Made by a program: the position numbers and the translations under genes. Of a stretch of DNA of 64,000 nucleotides, positions 54,731 to 63,941 are shown one piece after another (the first letter of the stretch is position 1; every line of letters starts with the position of its first letter). The notes beneath the pieces were generated by a model, which had not been told where the DNA came from, searched no databases, and saw only the letters and a program-made list of their open reading frames with translations. The stretch is from M55B112 sp964539395 (GTDB lineage Bacteria; Bacteroidota; Bacteroidia; Bacteroidales; GCA-2748055), in NCBI GenBank assembly GCA_964539395.1, contig CAZIIU010000006.1, positions 23,523 to 87,522 on the forward strand, in the 5' to 3' direction.

Positions 54731-54756
54731 AAAAAAGGGTGTCAATTGTAACACCC
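54731..54756 (-). terminator. rho-independent terminator after rplT
   Basis: Stem GGGTGT/ACACCC (54737-54742 with 54751-54756); on the minus strand it ends in a U-run from the A-run at 54731-54736. It closes the thrS-infC-rpmI-rplT transcript before dapB. Confidence 0.85.
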
Positions 54757-54786
54757 CCATATCTTGATCCGGTTAAGCTAATTCCG

Positions 54787-55131
54787 CTACTTTATCTTCT
54801 TTACGATCGATTCAAAAGTTTCGGGATCGTTCATTGCCAAATCTGCCAGAACCTTCCTGTTGATATCGATCCTGCTGCTTTTCAATTTATGCATAAATTC
54901 TGAATAGGACATATCATATTTCCGTACAGCTGCATTGATTCGCTGGATCCAGAGTGCGCGGAATTCAGATTTTTTCTTACGACGGTCGCGATAGGCATAT
55001 TGCAAACCCTTTTCATGAGCGTTTTTTGCAACGGTCCACACATTTTTTCTTCTACCCCAGTATCCCCTGGTTCTTTTGAGAATCTTTTTTCTCTTTTGTC
55101 TTGCTGCTACAGCATTTACTGATCTCGGCAT
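54787..55131 (-). CDS. rplT: 50S ribosomal protein L20
   Basis: 114 residues. MPRSVNAVAARQKRKKILKR and ARYAYRDRRKKKSEFRALWI-type basic helices are characteristic (sequence here: LQYAYRDRRKKKSEFRALWI). Binds 23S rRNA early in assembly. Last gene of the thrS operon. Confidence 0.99.
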   Translation of the reverse strand: MPRSVNAVAARQKRKKILKRTRGYWGRRKNVWTVAKNAHEKGLQYAYRDRRKKKSEFRALWIQRINAAVRKYDMSYSEFMHKLKSSRIDINRKVLADLAMNDPETFESIVKKIK

Positions 55132-55221
55132 TTTTCTTTATTTTTTGGATGAAAGCGTCCGCAATCACGGAACTTATGGGCCTGACATCCTGGTTAATGA
55201 CTCATTACCCTTTAAATAACT

Positions 55222-55419
55222 TTACTTCATTGAAAGCAATTGCTTGATATTGTTTTCATCAGCCGGATGAACCTGTCCGAAATATGTCAGGTTTCTTTTC
55301 CGTTTTTTCGATTTTTTTGTCAGAATATGACTTTTATAAGCATGCTTTCTTTTTATTTTTCCTGTTCCGGTGAGCGAGAACCTCTTCTTTGCTCCCGGAT
55401 TGGTTTTCATCTTTGGCAT
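55222..55419 (-). CDS. rpmI: 50S ribosomal protein L35
   Basis: 65 residues. MPKMKTNPGAKKRFSLTGTG and a basic SHILTKKSKKRKRNL segment are diagnostic. It lies between infC and rplT as in most bacteria. Confidence 0.98.
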   Translation of the reverse strand: MPKMKTNPGAKKRFSLTGTGKIKRKHAYKSHILTKKSKKRKRNLTYFGQVHPADENNIKQLLSMK

Positions 55420-55447
55420 TTTAAAAAATATTATCTGTTCAAATACA

Positions 55448-56014
55448 TTATTTCTTTTTCACCTTTGGCTTTGGTGATAAAAACATAGTCATCCTTTTTC
55501 CTTCAAGTTTTGGAAGCTGTTCGACTTTTGCCACATCTTCCAAATCCTGGGCTAGTCGCAAAAGCAGAATTTCCCCCTTCTCTTTAAAAAGAATGGTCCT
55601 TCCTTTAAAGAAAACAAACGCTTTTACTTTTGCCCCTTCCTCAAGGAACTTCATCGCGTGTTTCATCTTAAAATCGTAATCATGCTCGTCTGTATTCGGA
55701 CCAAACCGTATTTCTTTGACTACGATCTTTGTTGTTTTCGCTTTGATCTCTTTCTGCTTCTTTTTTTGCTGATAAAGAAACTTTTGATAATCAACTACCC
55801 TGCAAACCGGTGGATCGGCATTTGGAGATATCTCCACAAGGTCAAGGTTCAGACTATCAGCAATTTTTAGCGCTTCCGGGAGCGAATATACCCCGGGATT
55901 TTCTAAATTTTCACCGACTACACGCACGGTGCCTGCGCGAATTCGTTCATTAACTTTATGTTGTGGTTCCGGTCTGCGGTCCCTCCTAAAATTTTTGCCA
56001 ACAGGTCTGGCCAT
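55448..56014 (-). CDS. infC: translation initiation factor IF-3
   Basis: 188 residues. N-terminal domain (VNERIRAGTVRVVGENLENPG) and the linker/C-terminal domain (EIRFGPNTDEHDYDFKMKHA, FVFFKGRTILFKEKGEILL) are clear. The start is a plain ATG here, whereas E. coli infC uses AUU for autoregulation. Confidence 0.98.
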   Translation of the reverse strand: MARPVGKNFRRDRRPEPQHKVNERIRAGTVRVVGENLENPGVYSLPEALKIADSLNLDLVEISPNADPPVCRVVDYQKFLYQQKKKQKEIKAKTTKIVVKEIRFGPNTDEHDYDFKMKHAMKFLEEGAKVKAFVFFKGRTILFKEKGEILLLRLAQDLEDVAKVEQLPKLEGKRMTMFLSPKPKVKKK

Positions 56015-56036
56015 ATAAAATAATCTATTTTTGAGG

Positions 56037-57992
56037 TTATCTCATGGTATCAATTAATGACAATTGATTTTCCACTTCAAGTGAAATAAATTCGGCAAAC
56101 TCCTTTATTCCCATTGCACCTTTATCGCCTTCTCCCTGTTTCCTAACAGAAACTGTATCGCTTTCCAACTCCTTTTCACCTACAATGAGCAGATAGGGAA
56201 TCCTCTTTAACTCATTATCCCTGATCTTTTTACCTATTTTTTCACTCCTCTCGTCAATCAGGGTGCGAATATCGCAATTATTTAGGAATTTTGAAACTTT
56301 TTCTGCATAATCATGGTACTTTTCGCTGATTGGTAGTATTATTACCTGGTCAGGTGTCAGCCATAGTGGGAATTTACCTCCTGTGTGTTCAATGAGTACG
56401 GCAACAAATCTTTCCATGCTGCCAAAGGGAGCACGGTGAATCATAACCGGACGGTGTTTCTGGTTGTCGGCTCCAACATATTCAAGATCAAAACGTTCAG
56501 GAAGGTTATAATCGACCTGGATGGTTCCTAGCTGCCATTTTCTTCCAATTGCATCCCTGACCATAAAATCGAGCTTGGGGCCATAGAATGCTGCTTCACC
56601 ATATTCTATGATGGTTTTAAGACCTTTTTCTTCTGCTGCTTCAATGATTGCCTGCTCAGCCTTTTCCCAGTTTTCATCACTTCCGATATATTGTTCATGA
56701 TTCTCTTTATCCCTGAGCGAAATCTGTGTGATATAGTCCCTGAAATCCAGTGCATTAAAAATATGGTGAATGATATCGATTACTTTAATGAACTCTTCTT
56801 TCAGCTGGTCGGGTCTGCAAAAAATATGCGCATCATCCTGTGTGAAGCCGCGGACTCTTGTAAGCCCGTGTAATTCACCACTCTGCTCATACCTGTAAAC
56901 GGTACCAAATTCAGCCATTCTTATAGGAAGGTCACGGTATGAGTGGGGTTTGGAATTATAGATTTCACAATGGTGCGGACAGTTCATGGGTTTTAGAAGG
57001 AACTCTTCTCCCTCCTGGGGGGTGGATATTGGCCGAAAGCTGTCTTTGCCGTATTTTGCATAGTGCCCGGAGGTTACATACAATTCTTTTTGTCCTATAT
57101 GTGGTGTTATAACCTGTTCATAACCATGTTGTTTCTGTACTTTTTTCAAAAAAATTTCAAGCCTCTCACGTAACTGGGCGCCTTTTGGAAGCCAGAGAGG
57201 AAGGCCCTGTCCGACCCTGGAGGAAAAAGTAAACAACTCCAGTTCTTTACCTACTTTCCTGTGATCCCTCTCTTTTGCTTTTTCCAGTTTATCAAGAAAA
57301 TCATCAAGCATGCTTTGTTTGGGAAAGGTAATTCCATAAATCCGGGTGAGTTGCTTGCGTTTCTCGTCGCCCCTCCAGTATGCCCCTGCCACGCTGAGCA
57401 TTTTTATTGCTTTAATCGGTGATGTATCAGGCAAATGGGGTCCCCGACAAAGATCAACAAAACTACCATGCTTGTAGAATGTAATTGTACCATCCTCCAA
57501 ATCAGAAATCAGCTCAGTTTTATATTCATCATTTTTCTCCCCAAAATACTCCAGCGCCTTTTTTTTACTGATCTCCTCCCTCTTGTAATTGCTTTTCAGG
57601 GAGGCAAGCTCTTTCATCTTTTTTTCGATCTTCGGAAGGTCTGCATCAGTGATAGTTACATCCTCTCCTGTATCTACATCATAGTAGAAGCCGTTTTCAA
57701 TGGAGGGACCGATACCAAATTTGGTTCCGGGATAAAGTGCCTCAATTGCTTCAGCCATCAGGTGTGCAGAGGAGTGCCAGAATGCATGCTTTGCTTCATC
57801 ATCTTCCCATTTATGCAATCTGATCTCGGCATCTTCCTGTATTGGTCGGGTAAGATCCCATATTTCATCATTCACAGACACAGCCAGAACCTCTTTTGCC
57901 AGGCTGTTGCTCAGTGATTTTGCAATATCCAGTCCAGTCGTTCCTTCATTGAACTGACGCACCGAGTGATCCGGAAATGTTATATTGATCAT
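56037..57992 (-). CDS. thrS: threonyl-tRNA synthetase
   Basis: 651 residues with all usual domains. TGS domain (1-60), editing domain with HSSAHLMAEA, class II core with MNCPHHCEIY (zinc Cys) and RAPFGSMERF, and C-terminal anticodon-binding domain. A TAAATTTG -7-like element lies on the minus strand at 58017-58024 but without a clear -33 element. First gene of the thrS-infC-rpmI-rplT group. Confidence 0.98.
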   Translation of the reverse strand: MINITFPDHSVRQFNEGTTGLDIAKSLSNSLAKEVLAVSVNDEIWDLTRPIQEDAEIRLHKWEDDEAKHAFWHSSAHLMAEAIEALYPGTKFGIGPSIENGFYYDVDTGEDVTITDADLPKIEKKMKELASLKSNYKREEISKKKALEYFGEKNDEYKTELISDLEDGTITFYKHGSFVDLCRGPHLPDTSPIKAIKMLSVAGAYWRGDEKRKQLTRIYGITFPKQSMLDDFLDKLEKAKERDHRKVGKELELFTFSSRVGQGLPLWLPKGAQLRERLEIFLKKVQKQHGYEQVITPHIGQKELYVTSGHYAKYGKDSFRPISTPQEGEEFLLKPMNCPHHCEIYNSKPHSYRDLPIRMAEFGTVYRYEQSGELHGLTRVRGFTQDDAHIFCRPDQLKEEFIKVIDIIHHIFNALDFRDYITQISLRDKENHEQYIGSDENWEKAEQAIIEAAEEKGLKTIIEYGEAAFYGPKLDFMVRDAIGRKWQLGTIQVDYNLPERFDLEYVGADNQKHRPVMIHRAPFGSMERFVAVLIEHTGGKFPLWLTPDQVIILPISEKYHDYAEKVSKFLNNCDIRTLIDERSEKIGKKIRDNELKRIPYLLIVGEKELESDTVSVRKQGEGDKGAMGIKEFAEFISLEVENQLSLIDTMR

Positions 57993-58148
57993 ATTCTCTT
58001 CTTAAGATTCAGAGCGCAAATTTAGTAAAAAATGTGCAGACACTATGATTTGTAGGAACCTTATACAACTGGCAGTTCAGGCTGCAGTTTTTTTCATCCG
58101 GCTGATATAAAATTTACTTCAAGTAGCTGCCAACAGTAATAAACAGGT

Positions 58149-59987
58149 TTATTGTCTATGCAGCAGTTTTTCGATCAGATCCTCTCTTCCCAGATTTACT
58201 AATTCGTTTCGTATTTGTTGCCTGTATTCTTTTTTGTACCAGAAGAAAAACATCAACTGCCTGGTTCTCTCTTTGTCTGTTTTTGCTGTGATGATCTTCC
58301 TGAAGGTGTAGGGATCAAGACCGGTATAATACATTACAGTAGCTAGTGTCATTGGGGTGGGGGTGAAATCCTGTACCTGTTCCAGTTTAAACCCCTGTTC
58401 CTTTGTAAGAACCGCGAGCTCTGCCATATCTTCCGGAGTACAGTCCGGGTGACCGGATATGAAATATGGGATAAGCTGCTGGTTTAGTCCCTCATCTGCA
58501 TTGATTTTCCGGAATTCCTTGTAAAGTTTGTCGAACAGTTTGAAATCCGGCTTCCTCATTATTTTGAGAATTCCAGGTTCGGTATGTTCCGGTGCTACTT
58601 TCAATCTCCCCGAGACATGATTTTTAACCAGATTTGCAAAATATTCTCTGAAACGGTTTTTGTCTTCTTCCTCTTCCAGAAAATCATAACGGATACCACT
58701 CCCTATTGTTATTTTCTTAACCCCTTCAATTTCAGATGCTCTTTTGTAGAGTTCGATCAATGGAGTATGATCTGTATTGAGGTTTTTGCAGATGGAGGGG
58801 TGCAGGCAGGAGGGGCGTTGACATACAGTGCAAATTTTCTCATTAATACCTTTCATGCAATACATATTGGCAGATGGTCCTCCAAGATCACTGATATGTC
58901 CCTTGAAATCATCCATTTGAACCACCTTTTCCACTTCCCGGAGAATTGATTGCATGCTGCGGCTCTGAATGAACTTACCCTGGTGGGCTGAAATAGTACA
59001 GAAGCTGCATCCTCCAAAACAACCCCTGTGGGTATTGACAGAGTGTCTGATCATCTCATAGGCAGGGATAGGCGGTTTATTTCTGTAGCGTGGATGTGGC
59101 AGACGTGTATAGGAAAGATCGTATATCCGGTCAAGCTGTTTCTCGGGAAGATTCCTGAATGGTGGGTTCACGAGGATTACCTGGTCATCACAATGCTGTA
59201 CCAAAGCACCGGGATTTACCACATTGGATGCAGTTTCAACTCTTGCAAAATTCCATGCAAACTTTCGCTTATCGGAAAGGCAGGATTCATGACTTTCAAG
59301 TTTTACGTACTTTCGGTTATTTAATATCTTATAAAGTTGGGTATCGTTTCTGGCAATAACGGTTTGTCTTAGTTCAGTGATCTGATTAAACGGCACCCCT
59401 TTGTCTAGTAATTTTGCCAGTTGCAGTATGGCAGTTTCGGCCATGCCATAAACGATCATGTCTGCTCCACTTTCAATCAGGAAGCTTTTCCGAAGCTTGT
59501 CCTGCCAGTAATCGTAATGGGTGAGCCGCCTCATGGAGGCTTCAACACCACCAAGGATGACTATTGATTCGGGAAAGAGTTTTTTCAATGCCTGTGTATA
59601 AATCAGGGTAGGATAGTCTGGCCGGAATCCGCTTGCATTGCCGGGAGTGTAAACATCGGTTGATCTTCTCCTCTTACGGGCAGTATAATGGTTCACCATG
59701 GAGTCCATTGCCCCGGCGGAAACGCCGAAAAACAGCCGGGGCTCACCGAGTTTCTGAAAATCTCTCAGGTCATCTTGCCAGTTGGGTTGTGGAACGATGG
59801 CTACCCTAAATCCTGCATTTTCAAGTACCCGTCCTATAACCGTGATACCAAAAGAGGGATGATCGATGTATGCATCACCGCTAAACAGGATCACATCCGG
59901 TTGATCCCATTCACGGGCTTTTACTTCCTTAACAGTTGTAGGAAGCCAGTCGGTTATGGTATATTTGTCTTTTATGTTTACTATCAT
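58149..59987 (-). CDS. YgiQ family radical SAM protein
   Basis: 612 residues. The cluster motif C-x3-C-x2-C (CFGGCSFC) sits in the middle (about residue 315) after an N-terminal B12-like domain region (VIVNIKDKYTITDWLPTT near the start), with the family-specific N-terminal WLPTT motif. Radical SAM enzymes of this family are widespread; the substrate of YgiQ-type proteins is unknown. The gene for DPP IV lies 64 bases upstream on the same strand. Confidence 0.92.
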   Translation of the reverse strand: MIVNIKDKYTITDWLPTTVKEVKAREWDQPDVILFSGDAYIDHPSFGITVIGRVLENAGFRVAIVPQPNWQDDLRDFQKLGEPRLFFGVSAGAMDSMVNHYTARKRRRSTDVYTPGNASGFRPDYPTLIYTQALKKLFPESIVILGGVEASMRRLTHYDYWQDKLRKSFLIESGADMIVYGMAETAILQLAKLLDKGVPFNQITELRQTVIARNDTQLYKILNNRKYVKLESHESCLSDKRKFAWNFARVETASNVVNPGALVQHCDDQVILVNPPFRNLPEKQLDRIYDLSYTRLPHPRYRNKPPIPAYEMIRHSVNTHRGCFGGCSFCTISAHQGKFIQSRSMQSILREVEKVVQMDDFKGHISDLGGPSANMYCMKGINEKICTVCQRPSCLHPSICKNLNTDHTPLIELYKRASEIEGVKKITIGSGIRYDFLEEEEDKNRFREYFANLVKNHVSGRLKVAPEHTEPGILKIMRKPDFKLFDKLYKEFRKINADEGLNQQLIPYFISGHPDCTPEDMAELAVLTKEQGFKLEQVQDFTPTPMTLATVMYYTGLDPYTFRKIITAKTDKERTRQLMFFFWYKKEYRQQIRNELVNLGREDLIEKLLHRQ

Positions 59988-60051
59988 TCCAGGATCCTCT
60001 GCCGGGACTAATGCAGCAGGCTCCTTGTTGTGATCCCGTGTAATATTCGGG

Positions 60052-62229
60052 TTACAGATTTTCTAAAACAAAGTCTGTCATCAGTGTATAGAGATGGTAT
60101 GTTGTATTTCCACCACTAATCCGGTGGTCTTTGTTAGGGTAGAACAATACTGCGAACTGCTTGTTAGCTTCTATCAGTGCTGTAACGAAATCGACGCTGT
60201 TCTGGAAATGAACATTATCGTCGCCCGTTCCGTGAACAAGCAGTAACTTTCCCTGCAACCGGGCTGCATAATTGATGGGTGAATTATCGTCATATCCGGT
60301 GGTATTTTCCGCTGGCTTTCGCATAAAGCGTTCCGTATAGATCGTATCGTAATAACGCCAGTTCGTAACAGGTGCTACAGCGATCCCCATTTTAAACAGT
60401 CCGTTCCCTTTTGTCAGGCAGAGACTGGTCATGAATCCCCCATAACTCCATCCAAATATCCCGATACGATCCTTGTCGATATAAGGCAGATCGCCCAGGT
60501 AAGTGGCGGCCTCCAACTGATCTATGGTCTCCAGTTTACCAAGTTCCATATAGGTTGATTTTCTGAATGCTTCACCGCGGCCGTTGGTACCCCTGTTATC
60601 TACACAGGCAACGATATAGCCTTCCTGGACCAGCATCTGGAACCATGGGGCATGGCGGTTCCATCGCTGTACAACATTTTGTGATTCCGGACCACCGTAA
60701 ACATAGATGAAAAGCGGATACTTACTTTCAGGATCAAAATCGGATGGTTTGATCATATATCCGTTCAACAGCTGACCGCTTTTGGTGGGAACCTCTATGA
60801 ATTCTACTTTTGAAAAGCCGTAGTCCTTTACATTTTGTTTTAAAGTACAATTATCCTCCAGTACCCGTATCAGTTTGCCTTTCCTGTTGTATAATTCATA
60901 GATAGGCGGCATGTTGGCACTGGAATAACTAAGTATATAGTATTCAAAGGTATTGCTGAAGGAGGCGCTGTAACTGCCGGAACCTTCGGAGATTCTTTTT
61001 TTCCCGGAGCCATCGATATTCACAGAATACAGGTGAATCTCTAACGGGGATTCCTCGTAGGAAGTATAATAGACTATACCATTTCGGCCATCAACATCGA
61101 TCAGGGATTTGACATCAAACTCGCCGGATGTAACGGGACGGGTCTCTCCGGAAATAAAGTTATGCAGGTAGAGATGGAACCAGCCATTCCGTTCACTGAT
61201 CAGCAAAAATGAATCGTTCCCGGGTAGGTATGTAACCATATCGTCTGTTGCTTCAGAGATATATTTGTCGTTAGTCTCCTCATAAACAATTTCAGAGTTT
61301 CCATCGGCAGAGTTGCAGTGCAGCACCTTTACATGGTTTTGTAACCTGTTTAACCATATAACACTCAACACTTCAGGTTCATTGGTCCATTTGATTCTTG
61401 GAATATAATACTCTTCATCAGTTCCAATATCCATGTTGCTTATCGATCCTTTTTCGAGGTCGAAAACATGTATTGTTACGACGCTGTTTCTTTCCCCGGC
61501 TTTAGGATACTTATATTTATAGGACTCCGGATAGAGATCACCATAAGTGGTCAGAAAGAATTCCTTTACTTTCGTTTCATCAAACCTGTAGAAGGCAATT
61601 CTTTTTCCGTCGGGCGACCATTTGAACCCATCAGCAAATCCGAACTCTTCTTCATATACCCAATCCGGTGCACCATTGATGATCTCGTTCCTCTTCCCGT
61701 CGAATGTAATTTGCACCTCGCTCATGTTCTCCAGGTCGACCAGGTAAATATTGTTATCCCTTACAAAGGCGACATGCCTGTTATCGGGGGAAAGGGACGC
61801 TAGCTGCTGTTTTCCATTGGGCGAGAGGGGAAATAATTCACTGTTTGTCGTGTTGTAGATATAATAGTTGGCAGTGAAAGACCTTCGGTAAACAGGCTCA
61901 GTGTCTGTTGTAAGCATGATAAAACTTTCATCGCTGCTAAATTCATAGCTGTCGAATGATGAAATGGATTCATGGTCCTTTGTACTGAAGATCGCTGCTA
62001 TCTTATCCCCATTTTTATAGGCATGCTTGTCAATTGCAATTCCCCGGTTGTTCAGTGTGTAATGCTTGCCGTCATTCATTGAATTGATGCCCATAACCGA
62101 CCGGACGGAAAATGTGTTTTCACGATATATTTTTTCAAGTGTGATCTGTTTCGGTTGTGCAATAAGCAGTTGCACGGTAGCCATTATCATGATAATAATC
62201 AGATACAGGAGAGAAGGACGAGTTTTCAT
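60052..62229 (-). CDS. dipeptidyl peptidase IV (S9B family)
   Basis: 725 residues. Signal peptide (MKTRPSLLYLIIIMIMATVQLLIAQ) leads to a periplasmic protein that removes X-Pro (or X-Ala) dipeptides. The N-terminal eight-bladed propeller (about 40-470) contains the DWVYEEEF motif that binds the peptide N-terminus. The C-terminal alpha/beta hydrolase domain has nucleophile in GWSYGG, Asp in GTGDDNVHFQNS and His in NKDHRISGG. Confidence 0.95.
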   Translation of the reverse strand: MKTRPSLLYLIIIMIMATVQLLIAQPKQITLEKIYRENTFSVRSVMGINSMNDGKHYTLNNRGIAIDKHAYKNGDKIAAIFSTKDHESISSFDSYEFSSDESFIMLTTDTEPVYRRSFTANYYIYNTTNSELFPLSPNGKQQLASLSPDNRHVAFVRDNNIYLVDLENMSEVQITFDGKRNEIINGAPDWVYEEEFGFADGFKWSPDGKRIAFYRFDETKVKEFFLTTYGDLYPESYKYKYPKAGERNSVVTIHVFDLEKGSISNMDIGTDEEYYIPRIKWTNEPEVLSVIWLNRLQNHVKVLHCNSADGNSEIVYEETNDKYISEATDDMVTYLPGNDSFLLISERNGWFHLYLHNFISGETRPVTSGEFDVKSLIDVDGRNGIVYYTSYEESPLEIHLYSVNIDGSGKKRISEGSGSYSASFSNTFEYYILSYSSANMPPIYELYNRKGKLIRVLEDNCTLKQNVKDYGFSKVEFIEVPTKSGQLLNGYMIKPSDFDPESKYPLFIYVYGGPESQNVVQRWNRHAPWFQMLVQEGYIVACVDNRGTNGRGEAFRKSTYMELGKLETIDQLEAATYLGDLPYIDKDRIGIFGWSYGGFMTSLCLTKGNGLFKMGIAVAPVTNWRYYDTIYTERFMRKPAENTTGYDDNSPINYAARLQGKLLLVHGTGDDNVHFQNSVDFVTALIEANKQFAVLFYPNKDHRISGGNTTYHLYTLMTDFVLENL

Positions 62230-62398
62230 AACGGATCAAAAAGTTGGTTGAGGTAAAGAAAGAAAAATCCCGGCTTTTTTGCAATAATATTTTTTGGCAT
62301 GCAATTTGGTTATAGTTCATTGAAGGGAATCACTTTTGAGATTGCTGCAGGAAGAAAAGTTGACCCCTGCATTTTTTAAAACTATTAAAACAAGGATC

Positions 62399-63418
62399 AT
62401 GAAACGAATAATTACCATATCGGCGGTTCTTACCCTTCTTGTCTTAACTGGATGCGATAGAGAACCAATAGCGAATTTTGCCTATACTCCTGCGAATCCG
62501 AACACGGGCCAACTGGTGATTTTTGAAAACCTATCACTGGATGCAGCCTCTTATGAATGGGATTTCGGCGATGGGAACAGCTCAAATGCCTACAGTCCTT
62601 CACACTCTTACATGTCGGGTGGTACTTTTACTGTTCGGCTAAAAGCATTCGGACGAAGGGGAGGTATTAGTGAAGCAACTGCAGTGATAAATGTTATTTC
62701 GGTTCAGCCCAGTGCAGAATTTGAAATCTATACAGATCTGCCGGGTGATGAAGGTCCGGTAGTTTTTGAAACTGACATTGTTTTTGTGGGTGAACAGGTT
62801 GAGTTTTTTAATACTACGAATAACGGGATCGCATACCTCTGGGAATTTGGAGATGGATATACCACTGAATTAGCATCCCCCGTATATAGCTATGACGAAC
62901 CGGGCACCTACACTGTGACCCTGAATGCATTTGGCCAGGGCGGAGCGAGCGACCAGGTCTCGAAAACACTCTATGTGGTTGAAGGGATCAATAGTGTGCT
63001 GCGGATCACCGTACTGGAATACTGGGATGGGTATCCTGTAGAGGGTGCATCTGTGCTGCTTTTTGGGTCTGTATCTGATTGGGAAACAGAAACCGATCCG
63101 TCTGAAGAGGTATTTACCACTTCGCTTGGTAAGTGTGTTTTTGAAGGATTAAATGATCAGGTATATTATGTGGATGTCTGGGAAGAGAACCATGACAACT
63201 ACACACTGGCGGCAGACGATATTGGTTTTATTGAGACACAGATACTTGAGCCTGGATATATACATGATTTTATTGCTTATGTTGACTATTACGAGCCGGA
63301 GAAGAAAATGGCCCTTACCAGGATAGGGAAGAAGGAACTGGCCAGAAAGAATGTGTCAGTGAAGAAGTCATCTGAATTCAGGAAGATCAAGGAGAATAAA
63401 TTCAGCAGCGAGCGATAA
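62399..63418 (+). CDS. PKD-domain lipoprotein
   Basis: 339 residues from the ATG at 62399; an earlier TTG at 62336 is not needed. Signal peptide with lipobox LTGC (Cys19). Two PKD domains (about 25-100 and 125-205) carry YEWDFGDGNSS and YLWEFGDGYTT. A carboxypeptidase-regulatory/Cna-B-like domain (about 210-300, RITVLEYWDGYPVEGASVLL) follows, then a lysine-rich tail. Such proteins bind surfaces or polysaccharides; the ligand is unknown. Confidence 0.88.
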   Translation: MKRIITISAVLTLLVLTGCDREPIANFAYTPANPNTGQLVIFENLSLDAASYEWDFGDGNSSNAYSPSHSYMSGGTFTVRLKAFGRRGGISEATAVINVISVQPSAEFEIYTDLPGDEGPVVFETDIVFVGEQVEFFNTTNNGIAYLWEFGDGYTTELASPVYSYDEPGTYTVTLNAFGQGGASDQVSKTLYVVEGINSVLRITVLEYWDGYPVEGASVLLFGSVSDWETETDPSEEVFTTSLGKCVFEGLNDQVYYVDVWEENHDNYTLAADDIGFIETQILEPGYIHDFIAYVDYYEPEKKMALTRIGKKELARKNVSVKKSSEFRKIKENKFSSER

Positions 63419-63464
63419 AAAATCATGAGCGGTCAATATGTTTGAACAAAAATTAATATATTTG

Positions 63465-63496
63465 CAACCCCGATTTCTTTCGGGGTTGTTTTTTTA
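63465..63496 (+). terminator. rho-independent terminator after the PKD lipoprotein
   Basis: Stem CAACCCCG/CGGGGTTG (63465-63472 with 63481-63488), an 8-base loop and a T-run to about 63496. Confidence 0.9.
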
Positions 63497-63570
63497 TTAT
63501 GCCACCTGGCAAATGGAGTTTTCTGCAGGTGGAACATCAATATGTTCTTTCGAAGTTTGATGAGTATGAC

Positions 63571-63656
63571 GCCCAGGTGGCGGAACTGGTAGACGCGCTA
63601 GGTTGAGGGCCTAGTGACCGTATTAGGTCGTGCAAGTTCGATTCTTGTCCTGGGCA
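63571..63656 (+). tRNA. tRNA-Leu (GAG)
   Basis: Acceptor stem GCCCAGG (63571) pairs with CCTGGGC (63649-63655), discriminator A. Anticodon stem CTAGG/CCTAG encloses loop TTGAGGG, so anticodon GAG. A long variable arm and T arm GTTCGAT confirm class II leucine tRNA. CCA is not encoded. Confidence 0.95.
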
Positions 63657-63684
63657 CACTTCTCTTTATTGTATTGTCAGATAT

Positions 63685-63768
63685 GCCCAGGTGGCGGAAT
63701 AGGTAGACGCGCTAGTTTCAGGGACTAGTGTACGCAAGTACGTGAAGGTTCGAGTCCTTTCCTGGGCA
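63685..63768 (+). tRNA. tRNA-Leu (CAG)
   Basis: Same acceptor stem GCCCAGG/CCTGGGC and discriminator A as the neighbour 28 bases upstream. Anticodon loop TTCAGGG gives anticodon CAG, D stem GCG/CGC intact, long variable arm. Probably co-transcribed with tRNA-Leu(GAG). Confidence 0.95.
63698..63756 (+). repeat. 59-base direct repeat shared with 63942-64000
   Basis: This part of tRNA-Leu(CAG), from the D loop to the T arm, is repeated exactly 244 bases downstream. A weaker resemblance to the tRNA-Leu 5' end (about 16 bases with one insertion) is at 63812-63828, between the copies. Confidence 0.8.
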
Positions 63769-63777
63769 CAGCTACAG

Positions 63778-63807
63778 AAGCCGGTGATGATAGTTACCGG
63801 CTTTTTT
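63778..63807 (+). terminator. terminator after the tRNA-Leu pair
   Basis: Stem AAGCCGGT/ACCGGCTT (63778-63785 with 63796-63803) followed by TTTTTT. Confidence 0.9.
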
Positions 63808-63941
63808 AATGGCACAAGATGGCGGAACCGAGGAGGAGGTACGACGACGAGCTCATGACATGCCTTTGCACAGGGTATGATACATTTCATGGTGAAATAT
63901 TTTGGTTGCAATTCACAGCATGACCTGTATCCGCATGGAAT